The notes: a model not told the origin generated them from the letters alone. A stretch of DNA of 64,000 bases from Cognaticolwellia sediminilitoris (GCA_002104535.1 NBOG01000002.1:62001-126000); one strand, 5' to 3'. Shown: positions 1 to 10,193, numbered from the stretch's first letter. A program made the numbers and translations.

Positions 1-263
1 TCTTGAATAATATCGTAAACATGGCTTTGTGATAAACCTTGCGCAATAGAAAGCCGTTCAAACTTTAGGGGGGGGTGGTTGATATTATTTTCGAGCGCGA
101 GGGTTTTGTGACTTGGAAATAGAAAAAGTAGAATAGCCAAGAAAGCAAAATTTGCTGAAAAATTAGAAAATAACTTATTTTTAAAAAAATGCAAAAGCAC
201 AAATACAACCTTTTGGTAGTGAAGCCCATACCTTAAAAACTTGAGACAATAGAGGTATGCCAT
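1..263 (-). CDS. Partial sensor protein, N-terminus before a two-component-regulator beta-propeller (Reg_prop type)
   Basis: The minus-strand frame from an ATG at 263 stays open to the window edge (87 codons). It gives a basic N-terminus, a hydrophobic segment around residues 40-55 that looks like a signal peptide or signal anchor, then the stretch FERLSIAQGLSQSHVYDIIQ. That stretch is the typical opening of the first ligand-binding propeller repeat in periplasmic sensors that end in a histidine kinase or GGDEF domain; the output domain lies outside the window. Codons for Pro-Pro lie in a run of eight C (68-75, G on the plus strand) just before the propeller. The start codon is uncertain because other in-frame starts exist. 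The family call is from recognition of this one motif. Confidence 0.6.
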   Translation of the reverse strand, partial: MAYLYCLKFLRYGLHYQKVVFVLLHFFKNKLFSNFSANFAFLAILLFLFPSHKTLALENNINHPPLKFERLSIAQGLSQSHVYDIIQ

Positions 264-402
264 GTTTTGTTATTATTGTTATTTTTAGGATGCCACGCAT
301 CATTAAAAATGAAGTCGAGGGGTAAGTCAATCTTTGCCGATTGTATCGCAGCCCATATAAGTGCTATTACGACTTTTATCACTCATTACTGTATCGGCTA
401 AA
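264..402. promoter_or_regulatory. Intergenic region between the M16 peptidase stop and the sensor start
   Basis: This 139-base, AT-rich spacer lies upstream of the minus-strand sensor gene and downstream of the minus-strand M16 gene, so it should hold the sensor promoter. I see no clear hairpin terminator in it. Confidence 0.3.
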
Positions 403-3198
403 TCAATATTTTCTTTGACATTTTTTCAATAAAGTTTCGAATTTGTTATGTATTATTGGTTTTTGAGATATTTCTTCTATTTGGGCCTTATTTTCATAAC
501 TTAATAAGGACAAGCGGTCTTTTGCTCCTATACCGTGAAAGTGATGTTCTAAAAACTCCGCTACATCATTTATGGTTAACCCTTCTATTATTGAAATCAG
601 TTTATGCTTTTGATCAAAAGAAGCTTCTTTATTACAAATAGCGGCCCAATATCGTTGACTTTTAATTCTCAGACTTGAGTCTTTTTCTTGTAATTGACTT
701 GCTAAACCAAATTGTAAATGTTGCCAATGCTCCGCAGGTAAATTTTCAATGTATTCATTTGATCTTGCAATGAACTCGTCCATCGCTTTTGTTAATGTCA
801 CTGAGTCTGTATGCGGAGATTGAATATAAAGCGCGATACCGGGGTAACGGTTTATAGGAATAAAGCCGACACCGACTAAGTAACCATATTGTTTCTCTGT
901 ACGCATTTCTTGGAAGAAAATGGGTGACAATAACTGATTTGTTAACATGGTTAATGCTACGGTGCGTAAATCTTTAGTGGGCATTGGATAGTAAAGTACA
1001 GCAGCATGGTCATGTTCTGGTAACTCTACTGGTATTGTGATTGTTCCTTGCCCCTGAATATCTAGACAAGGTATTTGTACTTCATTATTTGGCGATAACT
1101 TACCTTTAAATATTTGTTTAATATCATTAATGATCTTATCAGCGGAGTTTCTTGTCCAATTGCCATGGATTAACGCCTCTGCAGTAGCATTATTAAATAT
1201 TTTTGGTAGAAAGCGTTTAAATTCTTCAAACTCTATTTTTTCCAAGGCACTAATTAAGGTTTGGCTACTCGGACTTTTCGGTTGCATTGTTGAACTGAGA
1301 GTAGCGAATAACTGAGAAATAGATTTACTGTTCTTAGCATTCTGCCAATGGCTCAAAAGCTGTTGTTTAAACAATTCGAATTTTTGCTCTGTAAAGTCAC
1401 TTTCCATTAAGCTCGTCAACAGTAGGGGTAATAGCTTTTCTTGCTTGGTACTGATACCTGATATTTGTAATGTTAAACCACTTTGGTGAGAGTAAAGGTG
1501 ATAGTGAATACCAGCTAACTCGGCATCATAGTGCTCTTCAATTACTGCATCGCTATACAAATCAATAAATAACCTTGTCATAGCAATGGTGCTAGCGTTT
1601 TCGATGACAGCTGGCGAATCAATTGATAAGTAAATATAGCCCTTAGGCGTTTTAAAACTTGTATCTTGCTTAAACCAAACATTCAGCCCGTTTTTTTCAA
1701 GAATATTTTCCGGCGGAGTTAACGGTGAATTACTTTCATTATCATCCTTTACTAACTCTGGATTTGAAACTATGTATGGATTTTTCTTGGGTAAATATAA
1801 TTGCTTTAACTGTGGCGCATCTTGCCATTGTTCGATCTGATTTTTCTCTATATCTATCACCGAGTAAGGCACTTTATACCATTTGCTGGTATTGGTATGG
1901 GGTACTGGACGTGCATCTTTACTGATGGTGATAATGCGAACGTTATTCGCGGTCAAATAAGCTAATAATTTGCTGAGGGTTGATTGATTTTGCCCCTCCA
2001 TAACATAATCACCGAAAATGTAATCAAATTCCGGATAATGTTGCATGTTGATCACTAACTGACTGGCTGAGTCCAGAGGGGATAATTTTTCTTGATAAGC
2101 AAAAGATAGCTCTGCCAAAGCTTGTTTTTCTTGATAGTACTGTTCATTTAGCGGTGCGTTTTTCAATAAATTTATATACGAAAATACTATCGAGATAATA
2201 GCATTTATATTTGTCGCACCTAAATCTGTCAGTGAAATGCTGATATTGAAATCTTTAAAGTTTGAACCATTAATCCCTGAGCCTGCTGTTAATCCTAATG
2301 CCCATTGTTTACTTTTTAAAAGTGATAATATGCTGCCGGGCCCTTCGTGGCCAATTAAGTAAGCCAAAATTGACTCAGGTTTTTGGCGATAGTATTGGTC
2401 AATACTGGGCATAGCGAAGCTAATGATCAGTTGTTGATCATTTTTAACAGGTTGGACAAATATCCATTTTTCTTGATGCTCGTTATTGTATAGAGGTTCG
2501 CTGATTGCAGCTTTAGCAAGTCCATTTGATTGCACGTTAGAGAAATGTTCAACGGCTAACTTTTCTAGTTCGGACAGAGGTTGTGGACCTTCTAATACTA
2601 AGGTCATGTAATGTGCTTGGTAATGCTGTTGAAAAAAGTTACATAACTCTTCACGTAAATTATAACCGTCTTTATCGGCTAATGTTTCACTGCTGCCGAC
2701 CGAAAATTTAGCAAAAGGGTGCAATTGATTGATGGTTTCTTTATGAACGTCATATAGCCGTCGAATATCATCTTTAAGTTTTAACTTGAATTCAGCGTCA
2801 ATATTTTTACGCTCTTTATTGACAAACTCTTCTGATAATAATGGTGCGGTAAAAAATTCGCCAAACCGCTCTATGGCTTGACTAAAATGTTGTTGGCCTA
2901 TATCAAAGAAAAAACAAGTATGTTCGGTCGCTGTCCATGCATTATTACTACCGCCATGTTCGTTGATAAATTTTTGGTATTCACTGCCATCAGGATAGTT
3001 TTCGGTTCCGAGAAATAACATATGCTCAAGAAAGTGCGCCAAGCCTTGGCGATGTTGAGGATCATCAAAGTGACCAACGTTGACCGCTAATGCAGCTGCA
3101 GACTTATTTGATTCAGCATTATGAACCAATAACACCCTTAAGCCATTGGCAAGTGTAATTGTTTGATATTGCTTGATGTCATTCGGGCTTTTTTTCAC
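403..3198 (-). CDS. M16 family metallopeptidase, insulysin/pitrilysin-like (931 aa)
   Basis: A zinc metalloprotease of the large insulin-degrading-enzyme/protease III type, which cleaves peptides enclosed between two clam-shell halves. The inverted zinc motif HxxEH is at H55-E58-H59 within HFLEHMLFLGT, followed by a second conserved segment near residue 90 (GGSNNAWTATEHT). The length matches full-size M16A enzymes with four homologous domains in one chain. Unlike E. coli PtrA I see no signal peptide: the start MKKSPNDIKQYQ leads straight into the first domain, so a cytoplasmic location is inferred. It is transcribed away from sixA, with a 222-base divergent spacer. Substrates are unknown. Confidence 0.9.
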   Translation of the reverse strand: MKKSPNDIKQYQTITLANGLRVLLVHNAESNKSAAALAVNVGHFDDPQHRQGLAHFLEHMLFLGTENYPDGSEYQKFINEHGGSNNAWTATEHTCFFFDIGQQHFSQAIERFGEFFTAPLLSEEFVNKERKNIDAEFKLKLKDDIRRLYDVHKETINQLHPFAKFSVGSSETLADKDGYNLREELCNFFQQHYQAHYMTLVLEGPQPLSELEKLAVEHFSNVQSNGLAKAAISEPLYNNEHQEKWIFVQPVKNDQQLIISFAMPSIDQYYRQKPESILAYLIGHEGPGSILSLLKSKQWALGLTAGSGINGSNFKDFNISISLTDLGATNINAIISIVFSYINLLKNAPLNEQYYQEKQALAELSFAYQEKLSPLDSASQLVINMQHYPEFDYIFGDYVMEGQNQSTLSKLLAYLTANNVRIITISKDARPVPHTNTSKWYKVPYSVIDIEKNQIEQWQDAPQLKQLYLPKKNPYIVSNPELVKDDNESNSPLTPPENILEKNGLNVWFKQDTSFKTPKGYIYLSIDSPAVIENASTIAMTRLFIDLYSDAVIEEHYDAELAGIHYHLYSHQSGLTLQISGISTKQEKLLPLLLTSLMESDFTEQKFELFKQQLLSHWQNAKNSKSISQLFATLSSTMQPKSPSSQTLISALEKIEFEEFKRFLPKIFNNATAEALIHGNWTRNSADKIINDIKQIFKGKLSPNNEVQIPCLDIQGQGTITIPVELPEHDHAAVLYYPMPTKDLRTVALTMLTNQLLSPIFFQEMRTEKQYGYLVGVGFIPINRYPGIALYIQSPHTDSVTLTKAMDEFIARSNEYIENLPAEHWQHLQFGLASQLQEKDSSLRIKSQRYWAAICNKEASFDQKHKLISIIEGLTINDVAEFLEHHFHGIGAKDRLSLLSYENKAQIEEISQKPIIHNKFETLLKKCQRKY

Positions 3199-3420
3199 TA
3201 TTTCTCCCGCACAGTTAAACCGATTTTAAGCTTTAGTTATGGTTTTTATTATCATTCTAAATTACCTTAAGGAATAAGGTGAGTCCATTTTATTCTTAAC
3301 CGATGTTATAAAAAGGCTAACAATTCCTTTACTATAGCCGCAATTATAGTCAAACCAGTTATAAATGCATGTTCATCTCAATTGGGCATACCATCAAATT
3401 TAGTTGTAATTAAGGTATTT
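3199..3420. promoter_or_regulatory. Divergent promoter region, M16 peptidase / sixA
   Basis: This 222-base AT-rich spacer separates two divergently read genes and must hold both promoters. A Shine-Dalgarno-like AAGG at 3412-3415 sits five bases before the sixA ATG. No operator could be recognised. Confidence 0.35.
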
Positions 3421-3900
3421 ATGCAAATTTTTGTTATGCGACATGGTCAAGCTGCAATGGTAGCACCTGAAGATTCGCTTCGACCATTGACGGAAGCGGG
3501 CGTAAAAGAAGCTAAAGTCACCGGGCAATGGTTAGCAAAAAATAGCCCCCCAATTGATTGTGTTTTTGTCAGCCCCTATATACGGGCGCAACAAACTGCA
3601 GATGCTGTGATCAGTCAACTAGGTGCGGCGGCTAAAAGAGAAACACTGAGTTTTATAACCCCAGAGGATAGCGCGAAAGCGGTGCATGATTATCTTGATG
3701 GGCTTTGTTCAGAAAAACAATACAAAGCTATTTTGTTCGTTTCTCATATGCCATTAGTGAGCTATTTAGTGGCAGAGTTAACCAGCGATAATGCGATGCC
3801 AATATTTCAAACCGCATCTGTGGCTAAAATTGATTATGATACAGAGAAAATGCAAGGTCAGTTATTAGGCTTAACTTCCCCTAGTGACATGTACACGTAG
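3421..3900 (+). CDS. sixA: Phosphohistidine phosphatase SixA
   Basis: A small histidine-phosphatase-superfamily enzyme that removes phosphate from phosphohistidine; in E. coli it acts on the nitrogen phosphotransferase system and on ArcB. The RHG catalytic motif is at residues 7-9 (MQIFVMRHG), and the second catalytic His is in SHMPL. I chose ATG 3421 because SixA proteins begin right at this strand and an AAGG ribosome site precedes it; an in-frame TTG at 3382 would add 13 residues with no family support. The 159-residue length matches E. coli SixA. The neighbourhood with smrB, prmB and aroC is conserved in gammaproteobacteria. Confidence 0.9.
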   Translation: MQIFVMRHGQAAMVAPEDSLRPLTEAGVKEAKVTGQWLAKNSPPIDCVFVSPYIRAQQTADAVISQLGAAAKRETLSFITPEDSAKAVHDYLDGLCSEKQYKAILFVSHMPLVSYLVAELTSDNAMPIFQTASVAKIDYDTEKMQGQLLGLTSPSDMYT

Positions 3901-3925
3901 TTATTTTGACTGCCTTGGGGATATT

Positions 3926-4468
3926 TTAATCGCGGATAAATTTATCTTTCAACTCGACCAAGACTAAAAGGGCACCGTTTCCTCCCCATTCAAGTGGGGC
4001 TTGATGAAATGCCATAACAGCAGGGTGTTGAACTAACCAATGTGGCACTTTATTTTTTAAAATACGGCCACCTAAGCCGTGCACAATACAAACGCATTGG
4101 GCGTGCTCTTTATCACATGCAGCAAGTAACGCTGCAATTTCTCGCTTTGATTGGTGTTGGTCTAAACCATGTAAATCGAGAATTAAATCAGGTTGGTACT
4201 GGCCTCGTCGTAAGTTTTTAGCCTCAAAGCTATCAACGCCTTCTCTTACGTATTTTACCGGACCAGTGTTATTTAAATTTGGTTCGAATTCGTCGGAAAA
4301 ATGAAATTCGGCGAGGGCTTTGGTATCTTTTTGCTTTGCTAAAGTGGTTTTCTGCTTGCTGGTTCTTTTTGCCGGGTGTACCCTGTCCTGAACCATAGGT
4401 TTTACCTTACCAATGGCATCTTTAAATAGCTTTTTTTCTTCCGCATTCAGCGCATCTTTGAATTTCAT
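3926..4468 (-). CDS. smrB: Ribosome rescue endonuclease SmrB (Smr domain)
   Basis: An Smr-domain protein of 180 residues. In E. coli, SmrB recognises collided ribosomes and cuts the mRNA between them, which starts tmRNA rescue. The C-terminal Smr domain carries DLHG (residues 98-101) and the HGLGG segment typical of the nuclease fold. The N-terminal 80 residues are charged and probably contact the ribosome. It ends 26 bases from the convergent sixA stop and its start lies 61 bases from the divergent prmB start. The identification rests on strong similarity to the E. coli YfcN family as I remember it. Confidence 0.9.
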   Translation of the reverse strand: MKFKDALNAEEKKLFKDAIGKVKPMVQDRVHPAKRTSKQKTTLAKQKDTKALAEFHFSDEFEPNLNNTGPVKYVREGVDSFEAKNLRRGQYQPDLILDLHGLDQHQSKREIAALLAACDKEHAQCVCIVHGLGGRILKNKVPHWLVQHPAVMAFHQAPLEWGGNGALLVLVELKDKFIRD

Positions 4469-4529
4469 TTGCGAAGTCTAAAAACATCGACGAACAATAA
4501 CAAGTGAAAGTATAATAAAAAGCAAACCT

Positions 4530-5480
4530 ATGACCGAATTAACGCCCGAGGAAAACGTGGAAATAATCAATTTTGTAGAGGTAAGCGAGCAATTGCAGAC
4601 CGTTAATGACTACGTGCGCTTTGGTGCAAGTCAGTTTAACCATGCTCAGCTTTACTTCGGCCATGGCACAAATAATGCGTGGGACGAAGCCTTGACTTTG
4701 GTGATGCATGAACTTGCTTTACCAAGAGATATGTCAGCTGACATTATGCAATGCCAATTAATCTCTCAGGAGCGTGTTGCCATTCTCCAGTTATTTGAAC
4801 GCAGAATTGTTGAAGCTGTGCCTGCAGCGTATTTAACCAATCAAGCGATGTTTTGTAATCTACCTTTTTATGTTGATGAGCGCGTGTTGGTGCCACGTTC
4901 GCCAATTGGAGAGTTAATTGAAAATGAATTTGCTGGTTTGATTGAAAACCCGCCACTGAGAATTTTAGATTTATGTACTGGCAGTGGCTGTATTGCCATC
5001 GCCTGCGCTGTTACTTTTCCGGATGCTGAGGTTGATGCTGTCGATCTTTCAATCGATGCACTCAATGTTGCACAAATTAATATTGATGGTCATGGTTTAT
5101 CAGCACAAGTTATTCCAATTCAGTCTGACGTTTTTTCTGGGGTTTCAGAGCAACGTTATGATTTAATAGTGACTAATCCACCTTACGTTGATCAAGAAGA
5201 CGTTGATTCATTGCCACAAGAGTTTTTACATGAACCTAAAATGGGCTTAGGCAGCGGCTTTGATGGTTTAGACATTACGCGCAAAATTTTGGCACAAGCG
5301 GCTGAGCATTTGAACGATAAAGGCGTTTTGATCTGTGAAGTGGGTAATTCTCAAGTACATTTAACGGCCGCTTTTCCTAACGTACCTTTTCAATGGCTTG
5401 AATTTGAGCACGGTGGTCATGGTGTTTTTCGTTTAACAAAAGCACAATTAGAGCAGCACCAGCAAGACTTTGCTCAATAA
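4530..5480 (+). CDS. prmB: 50S ribosomal protein L3 glutamine methyltransferase PrmB
   Basis: A SAM-dependent N5-glutamine methyltransferase acting on a glutamine of ribosomal protein L3 during large-subunit assembly. The SAM-binding motif DLCTGSGCI is at about residues 147-155, and the NPPY signature that positions the glutamine amide is at 216-219. The length of 316 residues is close to the E. coli enzyme. PrmC has the same motifs, but the N-terminal domain and the location directly before aroC and opposite smrB fit PrmB. A 100-base spacer to aroC suggests co-transcription is possible but not certain. Confidence 0.92.
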   Translation: MTELTPEENVEIINFVEVSEQLQTVNDYVRFGASQFNHAQLYFGHGTNNAWDEALTLVMHELALPRDMSADIMQCQLISQERVAILQLFERRIVEAVPAAYLTNQAMFCNLPFYVDERVLVPRSPIGELIENEFAGLIENPPLRILDLCTGSGCIAIACAVTFPDAEVDAVDLSIDALNVAQINIDGHGLSAQVIPIQSDVFSGVSEQRYDLIVTNPPYVDQEDVDSLPQEFLHEPKMGLGSGFDGLDITRKILAQAAEHLNDKGVLICEVGNSQVHLTAAFPNVPFQWLEFEHGGHGVFRLTKAQLEQHQQDFAQ

Positions 5481-5580
5481 AAAATTAACACCTTTTAATC
5501 GCTGAAATGAGGTTAAAGGGTACATGCCTTCAACATTATATTGATGGTCTCATACATCACTTTTACGGGTAAGATTGATT

Positions 5581-6672
5581 ATGTCAGGTAATACTTTTGG
5601 TAAATTATTTACAGTAACTACATTTGGTGAGAGCCATGGTTTAGGGCTTGGGGCTATTATCGATGGTTGTCCGCCGGGTATTGAACTCAATGAGGCTGAT
5701 TTACAATTAGACCTAGATCGTCGCCGACCAGGTACATCTCGTTTTACCACCGCTCGTCGCGAAGCTGACGAAGTTACAATAATGTCAGGGGTTTTCGAAG
5801 GTAAAACTACCGGCACACCGATTGGTTTACTGATTAAAAATACCGACCAACGTTCTCAAGATTACGGTGACATCGCGAAAACTTTTCGTCCAGGTCATGC
5901 TGATTATACCTATTGGCAAAAATATGGCATTCGTGATTACCGAGGTGGTGGTCGCTCTTCGGCTCGTGAAACTGCGATGCGTGTGGCGGCAGGAGCCGTG
6001 GCAAAAAAATACTTAAAACAAAAATTTGGTATTACTATTCAAGCATGTGTAACGCAAATTGGTGAAGTATGTGCTGAAAATATTGATTGGAACATTGTTG
6101 AAGAAAACCCATTCTTTTTCCCCGATGCCAACAAACTTGAAGCGCTAGATGAGTTACTACGTGGCATTATGCGCGAAAAAGACTCTATTGGCGCTAAGTT
6201 AATGGTGGTTGCAAATAATGTCCCTGTTGGTTTAGGCGAGCCAATATTTGATCGTTTAGACGCTGAAATAGCCCATGCATTGATGGGGATTAATGCGGTT
6301 AAAGGTGTAGAAGTCGGCGATGGTTTTGCTGTCGTAAACCAAAGAGGCTCAGAACACAGAGATGAATTAACGCCAGAAGGCTTTGCGACTAATCACGCTG
6401 GTGGTGTTTTAGGTGGTATTTCATCAGGTCAGCCAATTGTAGCATCGATTGCCTTGAAGCCTACGTCGAGCATTGGTGTTAGCGGCAAAACGGTTGATTT
6501 ACAGGGTAAGCCAGCAGATATAGTAACCAAAGGTCGCCATGATCCTTGTGTTGGTATTCGCGCGGTGCCAATTGCGGAAGCGATGCTGGCATTAACTTTA
6601 ATGGACCATTATCTAAGACATCGCGCTCAGAATATGGATGTGAGTTGCGAAACGCCAGACATTGAACGTTGA
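5581..6672 (+). CDS. aroC: Chorismate synthase
   Basis: FMN-dependent enzyme that converts 5-enolpyruvylshikimate-3-phosphate to chorismate, the last step of the shikimate pathway. Family signatures are intact: GESHG near the N-terminus, [25 protein letters not shown] and [18 protein letters not shown] use ATG 5581 ([12 protein letters not shown]), the usual start for this family; an in-frame TTG two codons upstream is possible. The 363-residue length is normal. It is followed after 25 bases by an MFS transporter on the same strand. Confidence 0.96.
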   Translation: MSGNTFGKLFTVTTFGESHGLGLGAIIDGCPPGIELNEADLQLDLDRRRPGTSRFTTARREADEVTIMSGVFEGKTTGTPIGLLIKNTDQRSQDYGDIAKTFRPGHADYTYWQKYGIRDYRGGGRSSARETAMRVAAGAVAKKYLKQKFGITIQACVTQIGEVCAENIDWNIVEENPFFFPDANKLEALDELLRGIMREKDSIGAKLMVVANNVPVGLGEPIFDRLDAEIAHALMGINAVKGVEVGDGFAVVNQRGSEHRDELTPEGFATNHAGGVLGGISSGQPIVASIALKPTSSIGVSGKTVDLQGKPADIVTKGRHDPCVGIRAVPIAEAMLALTLMDHYLRHRAQNMDVSCETPDIER

Positions 6673-6697
6673 AATAAAACCAACAGGTTACTAAGTC

Positions 6698-7870
6698 GTG
6701 GTTTCAAAACAATTCTTTAGTTTGTCGACAAATTACTTTTGGTACTATGCGATCTTGGGTTTGGTGGTGCCTTTTCTAGCGGTTTTTCTCGATGGTAGAG
6801 GCTTTTCTTCACTTGAAATAGGTGAGATTTTAGCGGTTATTACTGCAACTAAAATAGTTGCACCGTCATTATGGGCGCAACTTGCGGATAGAACAGGCAA
6901 GCAATTAACTATTGTAAAAGTAGGGGCACTGTTGTCGCTGCTTTGTTTTAGTTTAATTATATGGACGTTCAGTTATTGGCCGCTAATGTTTAGCCTCGCC
7001 ATGTTTAGTTTATTCTGGACCGCAATTTTACCGCAAATTGAAGTGATGACCCTTAACTCTATTCGCCGAAGTGCAAAAATATATGCGCGTATACGACTAT
7101 GGGGCAGCATCGGCTTTATTGTTGCTGCGTTGCTCAGCGGCGAAATAATAGAACGCTATTCACCCGAAGCTTTTAGTTATATTGGTATTGCGATTTTAGC
7201 TGGGCTGTTTATTTCAACCTTACTTAGTAAGCAACCGAGAGTTGCGGCTAAAACCTTAATTGATCATGTTTCTATTAAAGCGAAAGTTTTAAATAGTAAT
7301 TTTTTACTGTTTTTCTTCGCAGGTTTAATGCTACAGATGAGCTTTGGTCCATATTACGTGTTTTTTGCTTTATACCTAAAAAGCTTAACTTATTCGGGCT
7401 TTTTGATTGGTATTTTTATCGCTATCGGCGTTGTGGCTGAAATTGGCATTTTTGTTTTCGCTGCTATTTTCTTTAAAAGTTTTTCTTTAAAAACCTTATT
7501 AAGTATTAGTATTTTATTTACTGCACTACGCTGGTTTTTGGTTGGGCATTATGCCGATAGTAATATTGCCCTTGCAGCTTCTCAATTGATCCACGCATTA
7601 AGCTTTGGTTTGTACCATAGCGCAAGCATCGCCTTTATCCAAAAGCACTTCAACGCTAACCAGCAAAGCCGGGCGCAAGCAATTTATATTGGCGGGGTAT
7701 ACGGTGTTGGTGGTGCTATTGGTGCTTATGTGGCAGGGGTACTGTGGCAAGACGGGCTAGGCGCAGTAGCTACCTTTGATTTTGCTGCTATCACTGCTTT
7801 AATCGGTGGTGTTTTGGCATTGTTTATACGTAATCAGGCCATTGATCGAAAAGCAAAGTTTAACGGTTAA
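6698..7870 (+). CDS. MFS transporter, phenylpropionate-permease (HcaT)-like
   Basis: A 390-residue polytopic membrane protein with about twelve hydrophobic helices. The opening (LSTNYFWYYAILGLVVPFLAVFLDGRGFSSLEIGEI) and the LADRTG loop resemble the MFS_1-like/HcaT branch of the major facilitator superfamily. The start is GTG 6698. The substrate cannot be read from the sequence; the spot right after aroC hints at an aromatic compound but this is only inference. The bidirectional terminator at 7891-7916 closes the gene. Confidence 0.75.
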   Translation: MVSKQFFSLSTNYFWYYAILGLVVPFLAVFLDGRGFSSLEIGEILAVITATKIVAPSLWAQLADRTGKQLTIVKVGALLSLLCFSLIIWTFSYWPLMFSLAMFSLFWTAILPQIEVMTLNSIRRSAKIYARIRLWGSIGFIVAALLSGEIIERYSPEAFSYIGIAILAGLFISTLLSKQPRVAAKTLIDHVSIKAKVLNSNFLLFFFAGLMLQMSFGPYYVFFALYLKSLTYSGFLIGIFIAIGVVAEIGIFVFAAIFFKSFSLKTLLSISILFTALRWFLVGHYADSNIALAASQLIHALSFGLYHSASIAFIQKHFNANQQSRAQAIYIGGVYGVGGAIGAYVAGVLWQDGLGAVATFDFAAITALIGGVLALFIRNQAIDRKAKFNG

Positions 7871-7890
7871 TTTATTTACGAGCATTAAAA

Positions 7891-7916
7891 AAGCTAGCAG
7901 TATTACTTGCTAGCTT
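7891..7916. terminator. Bidirectional terminator between the MFS gene and lipA
   Basis: Nine-base perfect stem AAGCTAGCA / TGCTAGCTT (7891-7899 with 7908-7916). A-rich sequence precedes it and AATCTTTT follows, so it can stop transcripts from both converging genes. Confidence 0.75.
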
Positions 7917-7971
7917 AATCTTTTCAGGTGTGGCAATTTCATCCTGAACACATACTTGTTAAAGCTTGGCT

Positions 7972-8940
7972 TTACTTAACTTCTTCACCAGCAGCTTGTT
8001 TATCAGCATGGTAGCTAGAGCGTACCAATGGACCACAGGCCGCATGTTCAAAGCCCATTTTGTCAGCCTCACGTTTAAACATATCGAAGTCGTCAGGGTG
8101 CACGTAACGCTCTACAGGCAAATGATGTTTACTTGGCTGTAAATATTGGCCAATAGTTAACATGGTTACGCCATGAGCACGTAGGTCACGCATGACTTCA
8201 AGAATTTCTTCGTTAGTTTCACCTAAACCAACCATTAAGCCAGATTTAGTTGGCACCGTTGGGTTTGCTTCACCAAATTTTTTCAATAGATCTAACGACC
8301 ATTGATAGTTAGCACCTGGGCGAGCTTTTGTATAAAGTCGCGGCGCAGTTTCTAAGTTATGGTTGAAAACACCAGGAGGATGAGTGTTTAAAATTTCTAA
8401 AGCCCTGTCCATACGGCCACGAAAATCTGGTACTAAAATTTCTACTTTTGTATGAGGTGAATGTTCAGCAATTTCAGTAATACAATCAACAAACTGTTGT
8501 GCACCACCGTCACGTAAATCATCACGGTCTACTGACGTGATCACAACATATTTTAATTTCATGTCTTTTAAGGTTAACGCTAATTTACGCGGCTCGTCTT
8601 TATCAGCAGCTAATGGACGACCGTGACCTACATCACAAAAAGGACAACGACGAGTACAAATATCGCCTAAGATCATAAACGTTGCTGTGCCATGGTTAAA
8701 ACATTCTGATAAATTTGGACATGACGCTTCTTCACAAACAGAGTGCAAGTCGTGCTTACGTAGCGCGGCTTTAATACTGTCAATACGCTCTGAACTTTTT
8801 GGCAGTTTAATGCGTAACCAATTGGGTTTTCTCAGCATAGTTTCACGCTCAGAAGTAACCACTTTAATAGGAATGTGCGCCATTTTTTCGGCGTCGCGTA
8901 GTTTAGTACCAGGGGTGATGCGTGATGATTTAGTGGTCAT
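7972..8940 (-). CDS. lipA: Lipoyl synthase LipA
   Basis: Radical-SAM enzyme that inserts two sulfur atoms into protein-bound octanoyl groups to make lipoate. With the start at ATG 8940 (MTTKSSRI) the auxiliary cluster Cys are C69, C74 and C80 and the radical-SAM Cys are C95, C99 and C102 (CTRRCPFC). The auxiliary cluster is sacrificed as sulfur donor, so the enzyme depends on iron-sulfur assembly, encoded here at 48663-54017. A longer frame to 9018 exists but its extra residues lie inside lipB. The gene overlaps the lipB stop by 11 bases, indicating translational coupling. Length 322 residues, as in E. coli. Confidence 0.96.
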   Translation of the reverse strand: MTTKSSRITPGTKLRDAEKMAHIPIKVVTSERETMLRKPNWLRIKLPKSSERIDSIKAALRKHDLHSVCEEASCPNLSECFNHGTATFMILGDICTRRCPFCDVGHGRPLAADKDEPRKLALTLKDMKLKYVVITSVDRDDLRDGGAQQFVDCITEIAEHSPHTKVEILVPDFRGRMDRALEILNTHPPGVFNHNLETAPRLYTKARPGANYQWSLDLLKKFGEANPTVPTKSGLMVGLGETNEEILEVMRDLRAHGVTMLTIGQYLQPSKHHLPVERYVHPDDFDMFKREADKMGFEHAACGPLVRSSYHADKQAAGEEVK

Positions 8941-9589
8941 GACCTGTTTCCAATCCCGTTTGATAAGATAAATGCTCGGTATGTAATAATTCACTGAGAT
9001 GCTTAACCAGTGATTCACCTGCTTGATCTACTGTGGCTGGGCCCTGTAAATCGATTGTTTGTATCATTTCTAAGCCTTGGTAACCACATGGGTTAATGCG
9101 TAGAAATGGAGATAAGTCCATATTAACGTTTAATGCCAAACCGTGAAACGAGCAGCCTTTGCGCACACGTAACCCTAATGAAGCTATTTTTTTGTTGTCA
9201 ACGTAAACGCCTGGCGCGTCAGGTTTTGCGTTGGCTGTTATGCCAAAATCCGCCATTGACGCGACGATGCCATTTTCGATTAACGTAACAAGCTCTCTAA
9301 CACCCATTTTTCTTCGACGTAAGTTGATCATAAAATAGATCACTTGTTGCCCAGGCCCGTGATAGGTGACTTGGCCGCCTCGGTCGACTTTCACGACAGG
9401 AATATCACCTGGCATGAGTAAGTGTTCATCCTTTCCTGCTTGTCCTTGAGTAAATACTGGCGGATGCTCGACAAGCCAAAGCTCATCAGCGGTAGTGTCG
9501 CCTCGATTATCGGTAAAGTTTTGCATGGCATGCCAAACATCGACATAGTCGAGGTTATGTAATTGCCGAATAATCAATGTATTTTTCAA
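8930..9589 (-). CDS. lipB: Lipoyl(octanoyl) transferase LipB
   Basis: Transfers octanoyl groups from acyl carrier protein to lipoate-dependent enzymes, the step before LipA. The conserved catalytic pair is visible: K134 in NKKIASLGL and C168 in RINPCGYQG; the [12 protein letters not shown] substrate loop is at residues 70-81. At 219 residues it has the usual length. It sits between ybeD and lipA in the classic dacA-ybeD-lipB-lipA order and its last codons overlap the lipA start. Confidence 0.95.
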   Translation of the reverse strand: MKNTLIIRQLHNLDYVDVWHAMQNFTDNRGDTTADELWLVEHPPVFTQGQAGKDEHLLMPGDIPVVKVDRGGQVTYHGPGQQVIYFMINLRRRKMGVRELVTLIENGIVASMADFGITANAKPDAPGVYVDNKKIASLGLRVRKGCSFHGLALNVNMDLSPFLRINPCGYQGLEMIQTIDLQGPATVDQAGESLVKHLSELLHTEHLSYQTGLETGHDH

Positions 9590-9665
9590 TATAAATCTCT
9601 ATAAATTCTATACGAGCGCATTATATCCAAATAATAACCAGAATACACCGGATAATAATTAGGGA

Positions 9666-9929
9666 TTAAAGTACGTAACGTACTTCTTCAATAGCGTTCA
9701 AGGTTTTATAAATAGTTTCAATATGATCTTTGCTAGTAACTGTTACTGCAATTGATAATGAATGATAGTTACCTTTAGAGCTTGGCTTTATTTTCGGGGC
9801 ATAATCACCCGGTGTGTGTTTTTGCAACTCACCAATAACCAAATCAGGGAGCTCATCGCAGGCGACGCCCATCACTTTAAAATTCAAAACGGTTGGAAAA
9901 TCTAATAATTCATCAAACTTAGTATTCAT
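9666..9929 (-). CDS. YbeD family protein (DUF493)
   Basis: Small 87-residue cytosolic protein with the ACT-like fold of the YbeD/DUF493 family ([21 protein letters not shown]...). Its function is not established in any organism I know; conserved linkage to dacA and lipB suggests a link with lipoate or cell-wall metabolism. The 264-base gap before it (towards dacA) holds the dacA terminator and presumably the promoter for ybeD-lipB-lipA. Confidence 0.9.
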   Translation of the reverse strand: MNTKFDELLDFPTVLNFKVMGVACDELPDLVIGELQKHTPGDYAPKIKPSSKGNYHSLSIAVTVTSKDHIETIYKTLNAIEEVRYVL

Positions 9930-10140
9930 TTATTATCTCTTAATTGGTAAAACGCAAATAAACCAATCCATGTAGTAAGCATTAATGCGGGTATGTATCA
10001 AATTGGCGGTATTTTAACATTATTTGCTACGAATGCGACCTGTAGACAAGTAATTGCTTAGTGCCATAGGCTATAAGTGAGGTAAATGTTATCTAATATC
10101 AATGTCTAGCAGCAATTTTATTTTTCAGTAAAATAAAAAA

Positions 10141-10166
10141 ACAAACTCAGCTAAGGCTGAGTTTGT
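10141..10166 (-). terminator. Terminator after dacA
   Basis: Perfect 11-base stem ACAAACTCAGC / GCTGAGTTTGT (10141-10151, 10156-10166) with a four-base loop. The A-rich run at 10130-10141 becomes a U-tract on the minus strand, so it terminates dacA transcripts. Confidence 0.85.
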
Positions 10167-10193
10167 TGATTTGGTGACAATATCTAACTTAAT

